Shown here: piece by piece, positions 23,951 through 34,755 of the stretch
How the letters are laid out: each line of letters starts with the position of its first letter
Position numbering within the stretch: the first letter of the stretch is position 1
Origin: Ailurus styani
Taxonomy: Eukaryota; Chordata; Mammalia; Carnivora; Ailuridae
Direction: 5' to 3'
DNA: 64,000 nt
Assembly: GCA_002007465.1 (NCBI GenBank)
Contig: LNAC01000019.1
Location: 1,042,344-1,106,343, forward strand
Notes under the pieces: model-generated
Database searches by the model: none
What the model was told of the DNA's origin: nothing
The model's input: only the letters and a program-made list of their open reading frames with translations
Program-made: the position numbers and the translations under genes

Positions 23951-24574
23951 ACATAACTTTTTGCTACTCTCTTGATGCTTTTAAAATTCTTTAACATCTG
24001 ACATTTTAATTATTATGTGTTGAGGTGTGGAACTACTTGAGTTTATCCTGTTTAAAACACTCTGTGCTTCTTGAAACTGGATGTATATTTCCTTCCCTAG
24101 GTTTAGAAAGTTTTCAGCTATTGTTTCTTCAAATAAGTTTTTTGCCTCTTTCTCTCCTTTTTCTGGAATCCCTATAATATAAATGTCTATTCATTTGATG
24201 TCATCCAAGAGATTGCTTAACCTATCCTCATTTGTTTTTACTCTTTTCTCTGTTGCTGTTCAGCTTATGTGCTTCCTGTTACCCTGTCTTTCAGATTGCT
24301 ATTATGTTTTTCTGTATCCACTAATCTGTTAATTCCTTCTAGTGTATTTTCATTTCAGTTATTAAATTCTTCAACTCTGGTTGGTTCTTTTTTTATATAT
24401 TCTATCTCTGTATTAAAAAATCTTACTGAGTTCTTTCATTCTTCTCTTGGTAAGAATCCTTCTTGGTAAGCATCCTTATGATCATTTTTAAATTCTTTAT
24501 TAGGCATATTGGTTCTCACCACTTCATTTAGTTTTTTTCTGAGGTTTTTGTCTTACTCTTTCTTTGGGGCTGTG

Positions 24575-25555
24575 CTAGGATAGCTGGAGCTGAAGTGGAT
24601 GTGGGCCAGGGTGGCTTTGAGGCTTTCTGCTCAAAGGGTGCCCTGACAGGACAGCTGAACCTGAAGTGGGTGCAAGCCAAGTGGTCCTGGGGCTCTATGC
24701 ACAGAGGGCACCAAGGAAGATAGCTGAAGCCAAAATGGGTGAAAGCAGGAGTATTCCAGGGCTTTCCGCATGGAGAGTGCCCTGTGAGGGTGGCTGGAAA
24801 TGAGCCAGAGTTCAGGCCAGGAAATCCTAGGGCTTGTGTAGCAGATGCTCATTGCAGGGCAGCTGAAGCTGAAGTGGTGTAAGCTGGGATGTCTCAAGGC
24901 ACTCAGTGCAGGGTGTGCCCTGGCAGGGCAACTGGAGCTGAGGCAGCATGCATGCTGGGAAACTCCTGTGCTCTGTGCACAGAGGGTGCCCAAGAAGAAT
25001 AGCTGAAGTGGGTGTAAATTGAGGTGTTCCAGGATTCTCCACACAGAGAATTCCCTGGAGGAGTGGTTGGAGCCAAGGTAAGGTGCAAGCCAAGTGGTGC
25101 TGGAGTTAGCTCCACATAGGCAGCTCCCTGGGAGGACAGCTAAAGCTAAAGTAGGAGCTGGTGTGGTCCCTGGGCTCTCTGCACAAAATGTGCCTTAGCA
25201 GGACAGTGAAGCTGAAGTGGTTATACGTTGGGATGTTTCAGGGTGCTCAGCATAGAGGGCATTCTGGCTGGGCACTGGGAGCTGAGGCTGGCATCGGTGG
25301 GAATGTTCCAGGGTACTCTGCATGGCAGGGGGCTACCCTGGCAGGGTGGCTGTAACTGAGGCTGGCAGAGGGCAGGGGTTCTCAGGATGCTCCATGCAGG
25401 GGGCATCCTGACAGAGCAGCTAGATCAGAAGCAGGTATCAGCCAGGAGATACTGAATGCTCTGTGCCAGAGGTACCCTGCCAAGCCATCTGAAGCTGAAG
25501 TGGTATGGGCCTGGAGTGTTCTGGGGTGCTTTGTGTCTGTGTCACCTTGGTACAA
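24575..25555 (-). repeat. ~70-bp tandem monomers in L1 5' UTR
   Basis: About fourteen diverged units of 64-74 bp. Each has the pattern (ca/ta)GCTG(a/g)A(g/a)CTGAAGTGG, then 'caagc(c/t)(a/g)gg', then 'tcc(a)gg', then 'CTCTGCACAGAGGG', then 'tgccctggcaggg/a'. Unit starts fall near 24575, 24650, 24720, 24789, 24859, 24928, 24998, 25062, 25136, 25203, 25273, 25347, 25417 and 25485. Position at the 5' side of the antisense L1 suggests promoter monomers like those known from some rodent L1 families. GC content is clearly above the surroundings. Several 60-137-codon frames across it are repeat artefacts. Confidence 0.82.
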
Positions 25556-26137
25556 AGGCAGAAGCTATAGCAAGTGCTGACCGGATGTCCTGGTGCACAC
25601 AGCCCTGTGGTCTCCTTGGCGAGATGGCTGGGGCTGGTGTGGGCCAGGGGCCTGGGGCTTACTGAAGCAGCAGGCAGGTTAGGGCACCCAGACCTTTCAC
25701 TGGTCTGCACTTTCAAAGTAGATGGGAGCATAGACCATGTCCACCAGGTCCTCCCACCCAGAGAGATCTCCTCCACCATTTGGCAGAGTTCTAGGGCTGG
25801 ACCTTTTATAAACTAGCAGTTCTTTTAAACATTTTTTGTTTTTGTTTTTCTGTGCCCAAGGACAAATGAATCTGTTCCTGATCCCTCAGTACTATACCTC
25901 CCTACCGCAGTTCACAATACTGAAGGTGGGGGGTTCCTTTTGTTACTCTGCCTCTGTCTCTTTTGCCATTCTCTCTATCTTTTGTTTTATGGTTCAGAAG
26001 CCGTTCAGTCCACCATTAGTTCTTCAGGAGGAATTACTCTATAAATAGGTATACTTTGATGTGTTCATAGAAGAGGTGCGTTCAGCATCTTCCTATGTCA
26101 CCACCTTGGACCAGAGCCAATTAATTATTTCTATAAG

Positions 26138-26315
26138 CCACACACACACACAAACACACACATACACACACACACACACACACACAGAGGTATATAAAGT
26201 TTATTTTATATACGTATGTAAAATATGTATATTTGATACATATAAAATTATGTATATGTATAATTATTAGATATGGAAATTATATACACACAAATTATAT
26301 ATATATAAATAAAAT
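26138..26315. repeat. (CA)n then AT-rich microsatellite
   Basis: A CA run with two interruptions (26138-26186) is followed by TATATA/TACGTATGTA/ATATAT low-complexity sequence to about 26315. It starts just beyond the 5' end of the antisense L1. Confidence 0.92.
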
Positions 26316-26339
26316 ACTATATGGTTTTATTCTATTTTT

Positions 26340-26860
26340 TCAAATGATTTTCACTCATTCAAAAATGTGCTAAGATTGTTCAGGGCATGAGAGATCCATT
26401 AGTGACCAATAGAGACAAAGGCTTTCTCCACTATACAGGAGGGGAGATAGGCAATTGATAAAGATATCAAAGGTATCATGTATAAGATGGTATACATGCT
26501 ATGAAGACTATGAAACAAGAGGTGGTATGAGGATAGCTGAAGAAGGAGGGGTTTGTGATTTTAAACAAGTGGTCCAGGAAGGCCCCAGGATACAGGTGTC
26601 ATTTTATCAAAGACCCTGAGGAAATGAGGGACCTGGTCTTGAGGCTATCCAAGCGAAGGAGTAACATGTGGAGTGGTTTAAGCCAGGAGTGTGCCTTATG
26701 TATTCCAGGACCAGTAAGGAGGAATGAGCAAGAACCAGATGAGGAGGTGAGGTTAGAAGGATAATGGGGTAACAGGAAAATCAGGTAGAGTCTGATAGGA
26801 CATTGGAGTAAGATGGAAAGATACTGGAGTAATGTAGTCTTATGTTTGAAAAGCATCAGC
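26340..26860 (-). repeat. L2 LINE fragment, antisense
   Basis: Antisense L2 blocks appear in order: 'ttcactcattcaaaaatgtgc', 'gatccattagtgacc', 'tggtccaggaaggcccc', 'tatccaagcgaaggagtaacatg', 'ggaggaatgagcaagaaccagatgaggagg'. The 132- and 69-codon frames within it are non-coding coincidences. Confidence 0.55.
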
Positions 26861-27049
26861 ATGTCAGCTGGATGAGGGCATGTGTACCTCCAACTAAAGG
26901 GACAAGACAGATAACAACGGCATATCTTGTCTATCCCCTCTTTCCAGCAACATCTTGACCACCACCCCTTCCCAACCACAGATGCACTTATTATCATTAT
27001 TTCTTCTAATCAGTATGCACAGAATTATAGATTGGGAGTGAAGTCAAGA

Positions 27050-27165
27050 TAATGCAATCATCTCATTTTAGAGATTAGCAAACTGAGGCCTAGGAGTTGA
27101 TATGCTTTTTTCAAGGTCATAAATCAAGTGTACGGCCCAGGCAGAAATGGAAATTTTGTGACTTC
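27050..27165 (-). repeat. MIR SINE, antisense
   Basis: 'atctcattttagagattagcaaactgaggcctagg ... ttcaaggtcataaatcaagtg ... ccaggcagaaatgg' is the reverse complement of the MIR core. Confidence 0.75.
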
Positions 27166-27189
27166 TATTCTCATGCAAGGACTTAGTAT

Positions 27190-27350
27190 GAAATAGTTGA
27201 AAGCAAGGGCTTTGGTGCCAAACAACTTAGGGTTTTAGCTGCGTCATAGTATAACTCTACAGCCTTGGGGAAGTTACATAAATTCTCTAAGCATTAGTAC
27301 ACTGAAAATAAGAGAGCCTATCTATAGGATTGTTGTAGTGGTCGACTATA
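27190..27350 (+). repeat. MIR SINE
   Basis: 'gttgaaagcaagggctttggtgccaaacaacttagggttttagctgcg ... cagccttggggaagttacataaattctc ... aggattgttgtagtgg' follows the MIR order. Orientation is opposite to the neighbouring copies. Confidence 0.75.
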
Positions 27351-27704
27351 TGTAAAGGAAAACAATAGAGTGTTTCGGGGTAGTTTGCACTTGAAATAGG
27401 GGAGTTTTATCTTTTTTACCACTATCACAGCATCACAGTGGGAAAGCTATTAGAGGTCTGTTTCAGTCTGCTGTTTAGCCCACTACACAGGGCAGTGCTT
27501 ATGACAGTACTGCTGTTATCAGATAATTCTCAGAAAGATTGAAATAGAAAAATCACAAAGTCACAGATTTACCTACTTTGTTCATGATACATTGTATCTT
27601 TATAGGAAGAGGCAGTTAAGAAAGAGACTAGTGACTGACTTTATTTGTTAGATTATACTTTCATATGAGAGAATTATGAATTATAATAACTATATAATTA
27701 AAAT

Positions 27705-27890
27705 AGTTACCATTGAGTTAACTCCTACCATATGTCAAACACTGTACTAAGTACTTTATACATATATTAAATCATTGATGTTCCCAATAATAGCTTATAG
27801 GTAGGTATAAAATACGCTCATTTGACAGATGGAAAAACTGAGGCCCACAAAGATGAAGTCACCCATGATGCATGTTTACAACATTAGTAC
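27705..27890 (-). repeat. MIR SINE, antisense
   Basis: 'ctcctaccatatgtcaaacactgtactaagtactttatacatatattaaatcattgatgttccc ... ctcatttgacagatggaaaaactgaggcccacaaagatgaagtcac' is a well-preserved antisense MIR. Confidence 0.82.
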
Positions 27891-27994
27891 ATGGTATAGG
27901 TAGGAATGGAGACCAACTCTGTCATCCACAAAAACCTTTCTCTCAAGAGGTTCCATGAGTGTAAGAGTAGTTTCATCAAGCATACACACAAAGT

Positions 27995-28200
27995 AGCTAA
28001 TAATTTCCATTTATTGAATGCCCAGTATTATCAGGCACTGTATTTTTCAGCTTATGTACTATCCTATTTAATCTTTACAGCAATAGGTATTATTTTCCTA
28101 CTTTACAATTAAGGAAACAGGCCCAGCAAAGGATGTATTTGCCCAAAGTCACACTGTTCCATGAGATAAAACCAGCATATGAATTCCAGGCTCTCTGACA
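27995..28200 (-). repeat. MIR SINE, antisense
   Basis: 'ccatttattgaatgcccagtattatcaggcactg ... cctatttaatctttacagcaataggtattattttcctactttacaattaaggaaacaggccc ... gcccaaagtcacactg ... tatgaattccaggctc' is a nearly complete antisense MIR. Confidence 0.85.
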
Positions 28201-28984
28201 CCAATGTCTGGGTTTGGCTATATAAAAAATAGGACAAGATCTCTGAAGGCCATCTAACCAACTATCCTGCCTATGATAGGAGTTCCAGAAACACCTGAGA
28301 GGACAACTGCATCTTTTTGGATATTATCTTCAAATGTTGCTTTTATCCCAATTTTCTCAGTAGCCATTTAAGACTCAGATATTAATGAAGAAATAGGTTC
28401 ATCAACATTCCAGAGAATGCTCTTAACATTTTTAACAGTGGTGGTAATGTAACAAGCATTAGAGCAAAGAACATAAGTCAAATATGTGTCCATCAGCCCT
28501 TTTCACTTTTATTTTCTCTATAGAAAGTTTGAATCCTTGTTTGACTATTATACATTATCATACTAAGCTTAGAGAGTTCCCCAGATTGGATCAGCCTTAT
28601 CAGGATTCCAGGCTCCAGTCCATGTAGACAGCCCAATCTGCCACCATTGTTGTTTCATCTCAGCATCTCATCCCTGTTACCATAGTGGCAGCCACAGTGG
28701 TTCTTGGAATCAGGTTTAACCTGAGTAGATCTGTGAAGGCTGTGACTCCTCCAACATTTCCAAGCTAAAATAATGCATCATGCTGTGGTATGTGGAATCT
28801 GTTTACTCAGTGATTAAAGGGAGGGGTGGGACAAAGTCCAGAAGTATTAATGCCCCATGGGGTAAACTTTGACCAATGACAGAGAGGAGACAGGAAATAA
28901 AGGGCAAGTAAACTCCTTTCCCTTTGCCCTCTAAGATGGAGTTTGTCAAATAGCCAAAGGACCATTCTGATCTTCCTCCTATTT
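28201..28984. other. Unique DNA, no gene recognised
   Basis: No coding or RNA gene seen. The part from about 28830 to 28980 has a retroviral-LTR feel (CCTTTGCCCTCTAAGATGG), but no ends or family could be assigned. Confidence 0.4.
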
Positions 28985-29145
28985 TGGTAAACTTTTATTG
29001 AAACATAGACATGCTCATTTATTTACTTATTGTCTATGATAACTTTCATGCTATAACAATGGAGTTGAATAATTGTGAATGAAACCATAGGCCCTACATA
29101 GTCTAAATATTTACTGTTTGTACTTTTACAGATAAATTCTCTGTA
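28985..29145. mobile_element. Ancient DNA transposon remnant (hAT-like)
   Basis: 'aaacttttattgaaacatagacatgctcatttatttacttattgtctatgataactttcatgctataacaatggagttgaataattgtgaatgaaaccataggccctacatagtctaaatatttactg' matches a very common old mammalian non-autonomous DNA element. Its other end typically reads GCAAACTTTTTCTGTAAAGG. I cannot name the subfamily safely. No coding capacity. Confidence 0.6.
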
Positions 29146-29149
29146 CCCC

Positions 29150-29640
29150 TGCCCTAAAGGGGTGACTCTGATGCAGGGCCCGTTGGGAAAATAGTGTGTA
29201 GAACCAAGCAATCAACTGTATTTCTTGTGAAACCATGGCCAACTTGGTTATATATCCTTTTGTATGTGCATTCCCTCTTTCCCTGCCTCACCTTCCTTCC
29301 CCCGAGACCTACTGCTCTGGGATTCTGCCTATCAATAAAACATGAGCAAGTGAGCTTGGTCACAGACTCCATTTTCTAAAGAACTGGTGGTAAAGAGAGT
29401 TACAGATCTAAGACTCAGATTCATAAATTTTGTTCTTCTTAGATGTACTGATTCCCTCAAAAATTGTATTAATCATCAATAAGAATATAATCAGTTTCTA
29501 GTTTTTCTGGGTTAATTCAAAGTAGTTTTACAAAGCCATTATACTTATAAGTTCTCTGGTGATGATATACTAAAACTTTGGACCAGTTTTATTCATACTG
29601 TGTATCTTTAGGGGTTTTTGCATTCTAGGAGTCCTCTTTT
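29150..29640. other. Unclassified, possible LTR-like segment
   Basis: 'ttccttcccccgagacctactgctctgggattctgcctatcaataaaacatgagc' (about 29285-29345) resembles the R/U5 part of an LTR with an AATAAA signal, on the + strand. The ends are not visible and the call is tentative. No gene seen. Confidence 0.3.
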
Positions 29641-29845
29641 TTTAAAGATTTATTTATTTATTTATTCCAGAGAGAAAGGTGGAGGGGAGCACAAATCAGA
29701 GGAGGAGTATAGGGAGAGAATCTTCAAGCAGATTCCCCACTGAGTGTGGAACATGAGGCAGGGCTTGATCTCTCAACCCATGAGATCACAACCTGAGCAG
29801 AAACCAAGAGTCAGATACTTAAGTGACTGACCATCAGGCACCCCC
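29641..29845 (-). mobile_element. CanSINE, antisense, older copy
   Basis: Begins with the reverse-complement tail 'aaagatttatttatttattta' and ends with the head 'tcagatacttaagtgactgaccatcaggcaccc'. Imperfect flanking repeats (aggagtcctcttttt and aggattcttttt) suggest a target-site duplication. Confidence 0.92.
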
Positions 29846-29875
29846 AGGATTCTTTTTGACTATAGTGTCATTTTA

Positions 29876-30070
29876 TTTTTTTTAAAGATTTTATTTATTT
29901 ATTTGACACAGAGAGTGAGATCACAAGTAGGCAGAGAGGCAGACAAAGAGAGGAGGAAGCAGGCTCCCTGCTGAGCAGGGAGCCTGACACTGGGCTCAAT
30001 CCCAGGACCCTGAGATCATGACCTGAGCTGAAGGCAGAGGCTTTAACCCACTGAGCCACCCAGGTGCCCA
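29876..30070 (-). mobile_element. CanSINE, antisense, 15-bp TSD
   Basis: Tail 'aaagattttatttatttatttgac' at the left and head 'ttaacccactgagccacccaggtgccca' at the right. Flanked by TATAGTGTCATTTTA (29861-29875) and TATGGTGTCATTTTA (30071-30085), a 15-bp target-site duplication with one mismatch. It sits only 30 bp from the previous antisense SINE. Confidence 0.95.
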
Positions 30071-30085
30071 TATGGTGTCATTTTA

Positions 30086-32117
30086 ATTGGAAGTACACAA
30101 TTAAGAGTCATTAGTGTTTTCCAAGGTCATATTTAATAAGTATTATGGATACCAACCTGCATCTATCATGGCTCAATGTTCTCATGTCTCCTTTGTATTT
30201 GATCCCCCAGTAATTAACTTTACCCACTATAGTAAGTTTCTCTATTTTTATATGCTATATTTTTTCCATCAAGTGTAAAGACTGAACTTATAAGTTCTAT
30301 TAAATCACAAATAGAACACTCACTTTAAGCCTAAAGAAAAGTATTAGATACTGAGGCTGATAAGAAATGGATCACATGTTGTAGATAGCAGAAGAATGGC
30401 CAAAAAACCTTCAGAAGTGCATATTGTAGCTGGTACTGTCTTTCCCCACACGCTGCTTGCTAAGAAGTGTCCTTTGAGGAAGGAAGAATGTGAAAGGTAA
30501 CATCAACTTGAATATGATCAGAGCTGTCAGTCTTCATAAAACCAAAGATGAAGGAGATAAATGCTGTAAGTGTAACACAGATTTAGCCTAGAACTTCTGT
30601 CATCCTCTCTCTGCATCTCTGGTTAAAATGATCTAGACCAGATCTAGTCAGAGAATGAGTGACTGACCCTATCAAGAACCATTTGCTGAGCCCCCTTTCA
30701 TAGTGCCCATGTTGTCTGGAACTTTCTCAGTGAAGTTCGATCTTGAAAGATCATCTTGGAACATAACTGTGGAAAGGGAATTGCCTTAGTTTCTTCTTCA
30801 GATTCTCCTCCAAGATCTTAAGCCAAATGAATGATCTGCCATCCAACTGTTAAGAAAACAACAGCTATGCCACCTTGTTATCAGTTCTATGTTTTTCATT
30901 ACAGATGATCACAAAATCATGATCAGACTTTGGAAATCAACATTGAAATGGAATGCTGACATTTACACAGAAATCAGGGACTATGCTTTGCTGTACTGTG
31001 ACAGCATCCTTCCCAGCCTTCTCAACTTCTGCCTTTCATGCTTAGTGAAGTTCATTTGCGAGTTTGGAAACTGAAACAAAATCTAAACTTCACTGAAATG
31101 TTTCAATGCTTTGATTTAGCCATAGAACTTTCTCTTTCAGTTAAATCCTATTTAAATATCCATAGCAACTCTACCTCTGAGAAGAGAAGCTAATTCACAG
31201 ATCACTGCTTTTCCTTGCATTTAGGTACCAGCCTTGAAGAAGCTATAACATTTTAATTAATAAATTGAAACATTCCTTTGCTATCAGTGCTATACATCTG
31301 CTTCAGTTACAAAAGCAAACTAGCAATAATTATTTAAAACACTGAAAAAGTCTGTAAATGCATAGTGTGTTTGGAGCAAAATGTAAGCCCTTTGAATTCC
31401 ATTAACTTTGTTCTGTATGATTAAAATTCAGTAAAGATCAAATGAGATTTTGCAAAATATACATATATAATATTTATGATTGACTTTTTTCATGTTTATG
31501 TACAGTCTAGAGAAATAAAAACCCATACAAATCAAGCAAAAAAAATAAAGTGCCTATTTTAATTTTACTGTTATAAAAATTATCTGCCTTTTTAGTTCTT
31601 CAACTTTAGAGTCATCTTTTAGAGATCTACTTTAGGACATGAGTACCCAGACTGTTACAGACAAAATATTCTTATGGTTTCCAAGTAGAATTATTTTTAT
31701 CAAAATATTTCAATAAATATTAATATAATCACAGCTATCTTCTTCAAACTGAAACAAAGCATACAAAACAAAAACAAATAAACAAAAACCCTAGTTACAA
31801 ATCTTCCTGGACTTCATTGTAAACCCATTTATTTACATGACTCTAAACCTTTCCCAGTGTATTCAAATCTCTTGTAAGTTTTATAAATAGCACCCTCATT
31901 AAATTAAGTATTAAATGTAACAGGGAAAATTTTATCATTCCAATTAAGAACTTACTATTAATTTTAAAATTTCCCAAAGCAACTTGATTGTTATAGCTAC
32001 AGATATTTATGCAATTAGTGAGAACACTTTATAAAAGATCTTAAAAGACATATTGTTTTTTCTTAATGCTGACTCCTTTTATTTGGAAAAAAAATGTCCA
32101 TAATATTGGGTCACAAC
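30086..32117. other. Unique DNA, no confirmed gene
   Basis: About 2 kb without recognised repeats. An acceptor-like TTTTTCATTACAG (to about 30904) precedes an open stretch to a TGA at 31074. It lacks a donor and recognisable protein motifs. The last kilobase is strongly AT-rich. Confidence 0.45.
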
Positions 32118-32460
32118 AACTTTTTTTTAAAAATGAAGTGTAGTTGGCATACAATATTGTATTAGGTTCTGTTCTGTTTTTAGTGGTTTTGAGGAACCTC
32201 CACATTGTTTTCCACAGTGGCCGCATCATTTTGCATTCCCACCAGCAGTGCACAAGGTTTCCCATCTTTCTACATCCTCACCAGTACCTGTTATTTCTTG
32301 TCTTTTTGATGATAGCTATTCTGACAGATGTAAGGTGGTATCTCACAGTGGTTTTGGTTTGCATTTCCCTGGGGATTAGTGATGTTTAGCATCTTTTCAT
32401 GTTCCTGTTCATCATCTGTATATGATATTTAGAGAAATGTCTATTCAGATCTCTGTCCAC

Positions 32461-32885
32461 TTTATTTATTTATTTATTTACTTATATTTATTTATTATTA
32501 TGTTCATTTGGCCAGCATATAGTACATCATAAGTTTTTGTCATAGTGTTCAACTATTCAACTATTAGTAGAATATATTACCCAGTATTCATCCCAACACA
32601 TGCCCTCCTTAATACCCATCATCTGGTTACCCTATCCCTCCATGCTCCTCCCTTCTGTAACCCTCAGTTTGTTTCCCAGAGTCCAGAGTCTCTCCTGTTT
32701 ATCTCCCTCTCTGATTTCTTCCCATCCAGTTTCCCCTCCCTTCTCCTGTGGTCCTTCACGCTATATCTTATGTTCCACATATGCATGAAACCATATGATA
32801 ACTGTCTTTCTCTGCTTCACTTATTTCACTTAGCATAATCCCCTCCAGTTCCATCCATGTTGAAGCAAGTGGTGGGTAGTTTACC
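32461..32885 (-). mobile_element. Nested carnivore L1 3' end, antisense
   Basis: A (TTTA)n-rich poly-A side (32461-32500) is followed by 'attattatgttcatttggccagcatatagtac', 'acacatgccctccttaatacccatcatctgg', 'ctgtaaccctcagtttgtttcccagagtcc', and 'ccatatgataactgtctttctctgcttcacttatttcacttagcataatcccctccagttccatcc'. This is the same family as the nested element at 23453 but a different subfamily variant. It is 5'-truncated. The flanking outer L1 sequence is not contiguous across it. Confidence 0.88.
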
Positions 32886-33043
32886 AGTAATCTACCATCC
32901 TTTAACCATTCTTGTATCTGGGGATTAAATCCCACTTTATCATGGTGTATGATCCTCTAAATGTATTGTTGAATTTGGTTTGCTAATATTTTGTTGAGGA
33001 TTTTTGCATCAAGTTTTATCAGGGATATTGGCCAGTAATTACT

Positions 33044-33118
33044 GCGTGTGTATGTGTGTGTGTGCACTCACGTGTGTGTGGTGTAGGGGATGTATGTTTG
33101 TGTGTGTGTGTGTGGTGT
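33044..33118. repeat. (TG)n microsatellite inside L1 ORF2
   Basis: Interrupted TG repeats with a GCACTCAC and a GGGGATGTATG break, expanded within the RT-coding part of the antisense L1. Confidence 0.92.
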
Positions 33119-33300
33119 CTTTGGTTTTGGTATTATGTAACTATGGCATCATAGAATGAGTTTGGAATCTTTCTTTCCTGTTCAATTTTTTTCAATAGCT
33201 TGAGAAAGATAGGTATGAACTCATTTAAATGTTTGTTGAAATTCACCAGTGAAGCTGCCTGGTCCTGGATGTTCATTTGTTGGGAGTTTTAAAATTTCTT

Positions 33301-33492
33301 CTTTTTTAAAAGATTTATTTATTTATTTCAGAGAGAGAGAGCATGAGTGGGGGAAAGGGCAGAGGAAATCTCAAGCAGACTCTCCACTAAACGTGGAGCC
33401 CAGTACAGAGCTCAATCTCATGACCCATGAGCTCATAACCTGAGCCAAAATTAAGAGTGGTATGCTTAGCCAACTGAGCCACCCAGGTGCCC
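33301..33492 (-). mobile_element. CanSINE, antisense, first insertion
   Basis: Tail 'aaaagatttatttatttatttcagagagagagag' to head 'ccaactgagccacccaggtgccc'. Flanked by TGGGAGTTTTAAAATTTCTT (33281-33300) and TGGGAGGTTTTAAATTTCTT (33493-33512), a ~20-bp target-site duplication with small changes. Confidence 0.94.
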
Positions 33493-33511
33493 TGGGAGGT
33501 TTTAAATTTCT

Positions 33512-33692
33512 TTTTTTTTTTTTAAGATTTTATTTATTTATTTGACAGAGAGGGATTACAAGTAGGCAGAGAGGTGAGGAAGCAGGCTCCCCGCTGAGCA
33601 GAGAGCCTGAAGCGGGCCTCAATCCCAGGACCCTGAGATCATGACCTGAGCCAAAGGCAGAGGCTTTAACCCACTGAGCCACCCAGGCGCCC
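33512..33692 (-). mobile_element. CanSINE, antisense, inserted in neighbour's TSD
   Basis: A younger copy (tail 'aagattttatttatttatttgacagagagg', head 'ccactgagccacccaggcgcc'). Its own duplication is AGGTTTTAAATTTCT at 33497-33511 and 33693-33707. The left copy is also the right-hand target duplication of the SINE at 33301, so this one landed second, in the same spot and orientation. Confidence 0.94.
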
Positions 33693-34545
33693 AGGTTTTA
33701 AATTTCTGATTCAATTTCTTTACTGGTTAATTGATCTATTCAAATTTTCTACTTTTTCCTGACTCTTTTTGGAAAATTGTGTTTCTTGGAGTTTATTTCT
33801 TCCATGTTGTCCTAGTTGTTTGTTGTAGTCTCTTATGATCCTTTGTATTCTGTGGTATCCATTATAACTTCTCTTTTTTCATTTCTGATTTTATCTATTT
33901 GGGCCCTCTCTCTTCTTTTCTTGATGAGTCTGGCTAAAAGTTTATAAATTTTATTTATCTTTTGAAAGAAATTTTAGTTTCATTGATCTTTTTGGGTTTT
34001 TTGGTTTGATTTTTTAGTTTATATTCAATTTATTATTTCCTTCCTTCTACTAACTTTGGGCTTTGTTTGTACTTTTTTTCATTCCCTTAGGTATAAAGTT
34101 AGACTGTTTATTTTAGATTTTTCTTGTTTCCTGAGGTAGGCCTATATCCCTCTTGTAACTGCTTTTTCTGTGTCTCATAGATTTTGGGACTTTCTGTTTC
34201 TGTTTTCATTTGTCTCAAGGTTTTTGTTTGTTTGTTTGTTTTCTTCTTTGATTTCTTCATTGACCACATGGTTATTTAGTAGCATCTTTTTAGCCTCCAA
34301 GTATTTACGGTATTTTTTAGGTTTTTTTTTTTTCCTCGTGATTAATTTTAGTTTCATACTTCTGTGGTTGAAAAAGATACTTGATATGATTTCAATTTTC
34401 TTAAGTTGAGGCTTATTTTGTGGCCTAACATATGATCAATACTAAAGAATGTTCCATGTGCACTCAAAAAGAATGTATATTCTACTGTATTTCAATGAAA
34501 TTCTCCATATATGTCTATTAAGTCCATCCGTCTTAATGTATCATA

Positions 34546-34755
34546 TCAGATCAATGGTTGCTTATTGATTTTCTGTCCAGATGAACTATCCATTGATGTA
34601 AGGGGGGTGCTAAAGTCCCCTATTATTGTTGTATTACTGTCATTTTCTCTCCTTATGTCTGTTAATATTTGCTTTATGCATTTAGGTGCCCCTATGTTGT
34701 GTGCATAGATATTTACAAGTGTTATATCTTTGTTTTGGATTGATTCCTTGATCAT
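34546..34755 (-). pseudogene. L1 ORF2 endonuclease domain fragment
   Basis: Seventy codons stay open on the minus strand. They include VNIYAHN, IIGDFSTPLTSMD and SSGQKINKQ, the core of the L1 apurinic-type endonuclease domain (consensus VNIYAPN ... GDFNTPLT ... DRSSRQKINK). This is the nicking enzyme that would start L1 integration. Here it is only a fossil: the frame opens and closes within the domain, the N-terminal catalytic part is not in frame, and the flanking ORF2 is interrupted by SINEs and stops. It helps fix the orientation and order of the surrounding L1. Confidence 0.85.

Larger units (their letters stand above)
21381..26115 (-). mobile_element. L1 (L1MA/MB-like), antisense, internally deleted
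   Basis: Read on the minus strand this is a LINE-1 with both ends. The 5' end is near 26115 (sequence complementary to 'tcctatgtcaccaccttgga'). The 5' UTR holds ~70-bp repeats (24575-25555) and the ORF1-region block lies at about 23051-24560. The ORF2 C-terminal end is at 22030-22910 and the 3' UTR at 21381-22030. The minus-strand peptide at 22306-22073 keeps an [23 protein letters not shown] ORF2 C-terminal block. Most of ORF2 is missing: 'gtgccagtaccatactgtttta' (ORF2) is followed by a truncated SINE and then, at 23051, by 5'-region sequence 'gttcaaacatattctaaaaac'. A younger L1 3' end is nested at 23453-23950. No reading frame is intact. Confidence 0.88.

Noticed and set aside
24631..25044. 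137-codon minus-strand frame, the longest in the window
   Set aside because: It runs through the GC-rich ~70-bp L1 5' UTR repeats, and its peptide is the repeat unit translated.
26599..26997. 132-codon minus-strand frame
   Set aside because: It overlaps an L2 fragment, with no protein motif or splice context.
30889..31074. Possible exon after TTTTTCATTACAG
   Set aside because: The acceptor is plausible but no donor follows and the frame ends in TGA without a recognised peptide, so it is weaker than the two listed candidates.
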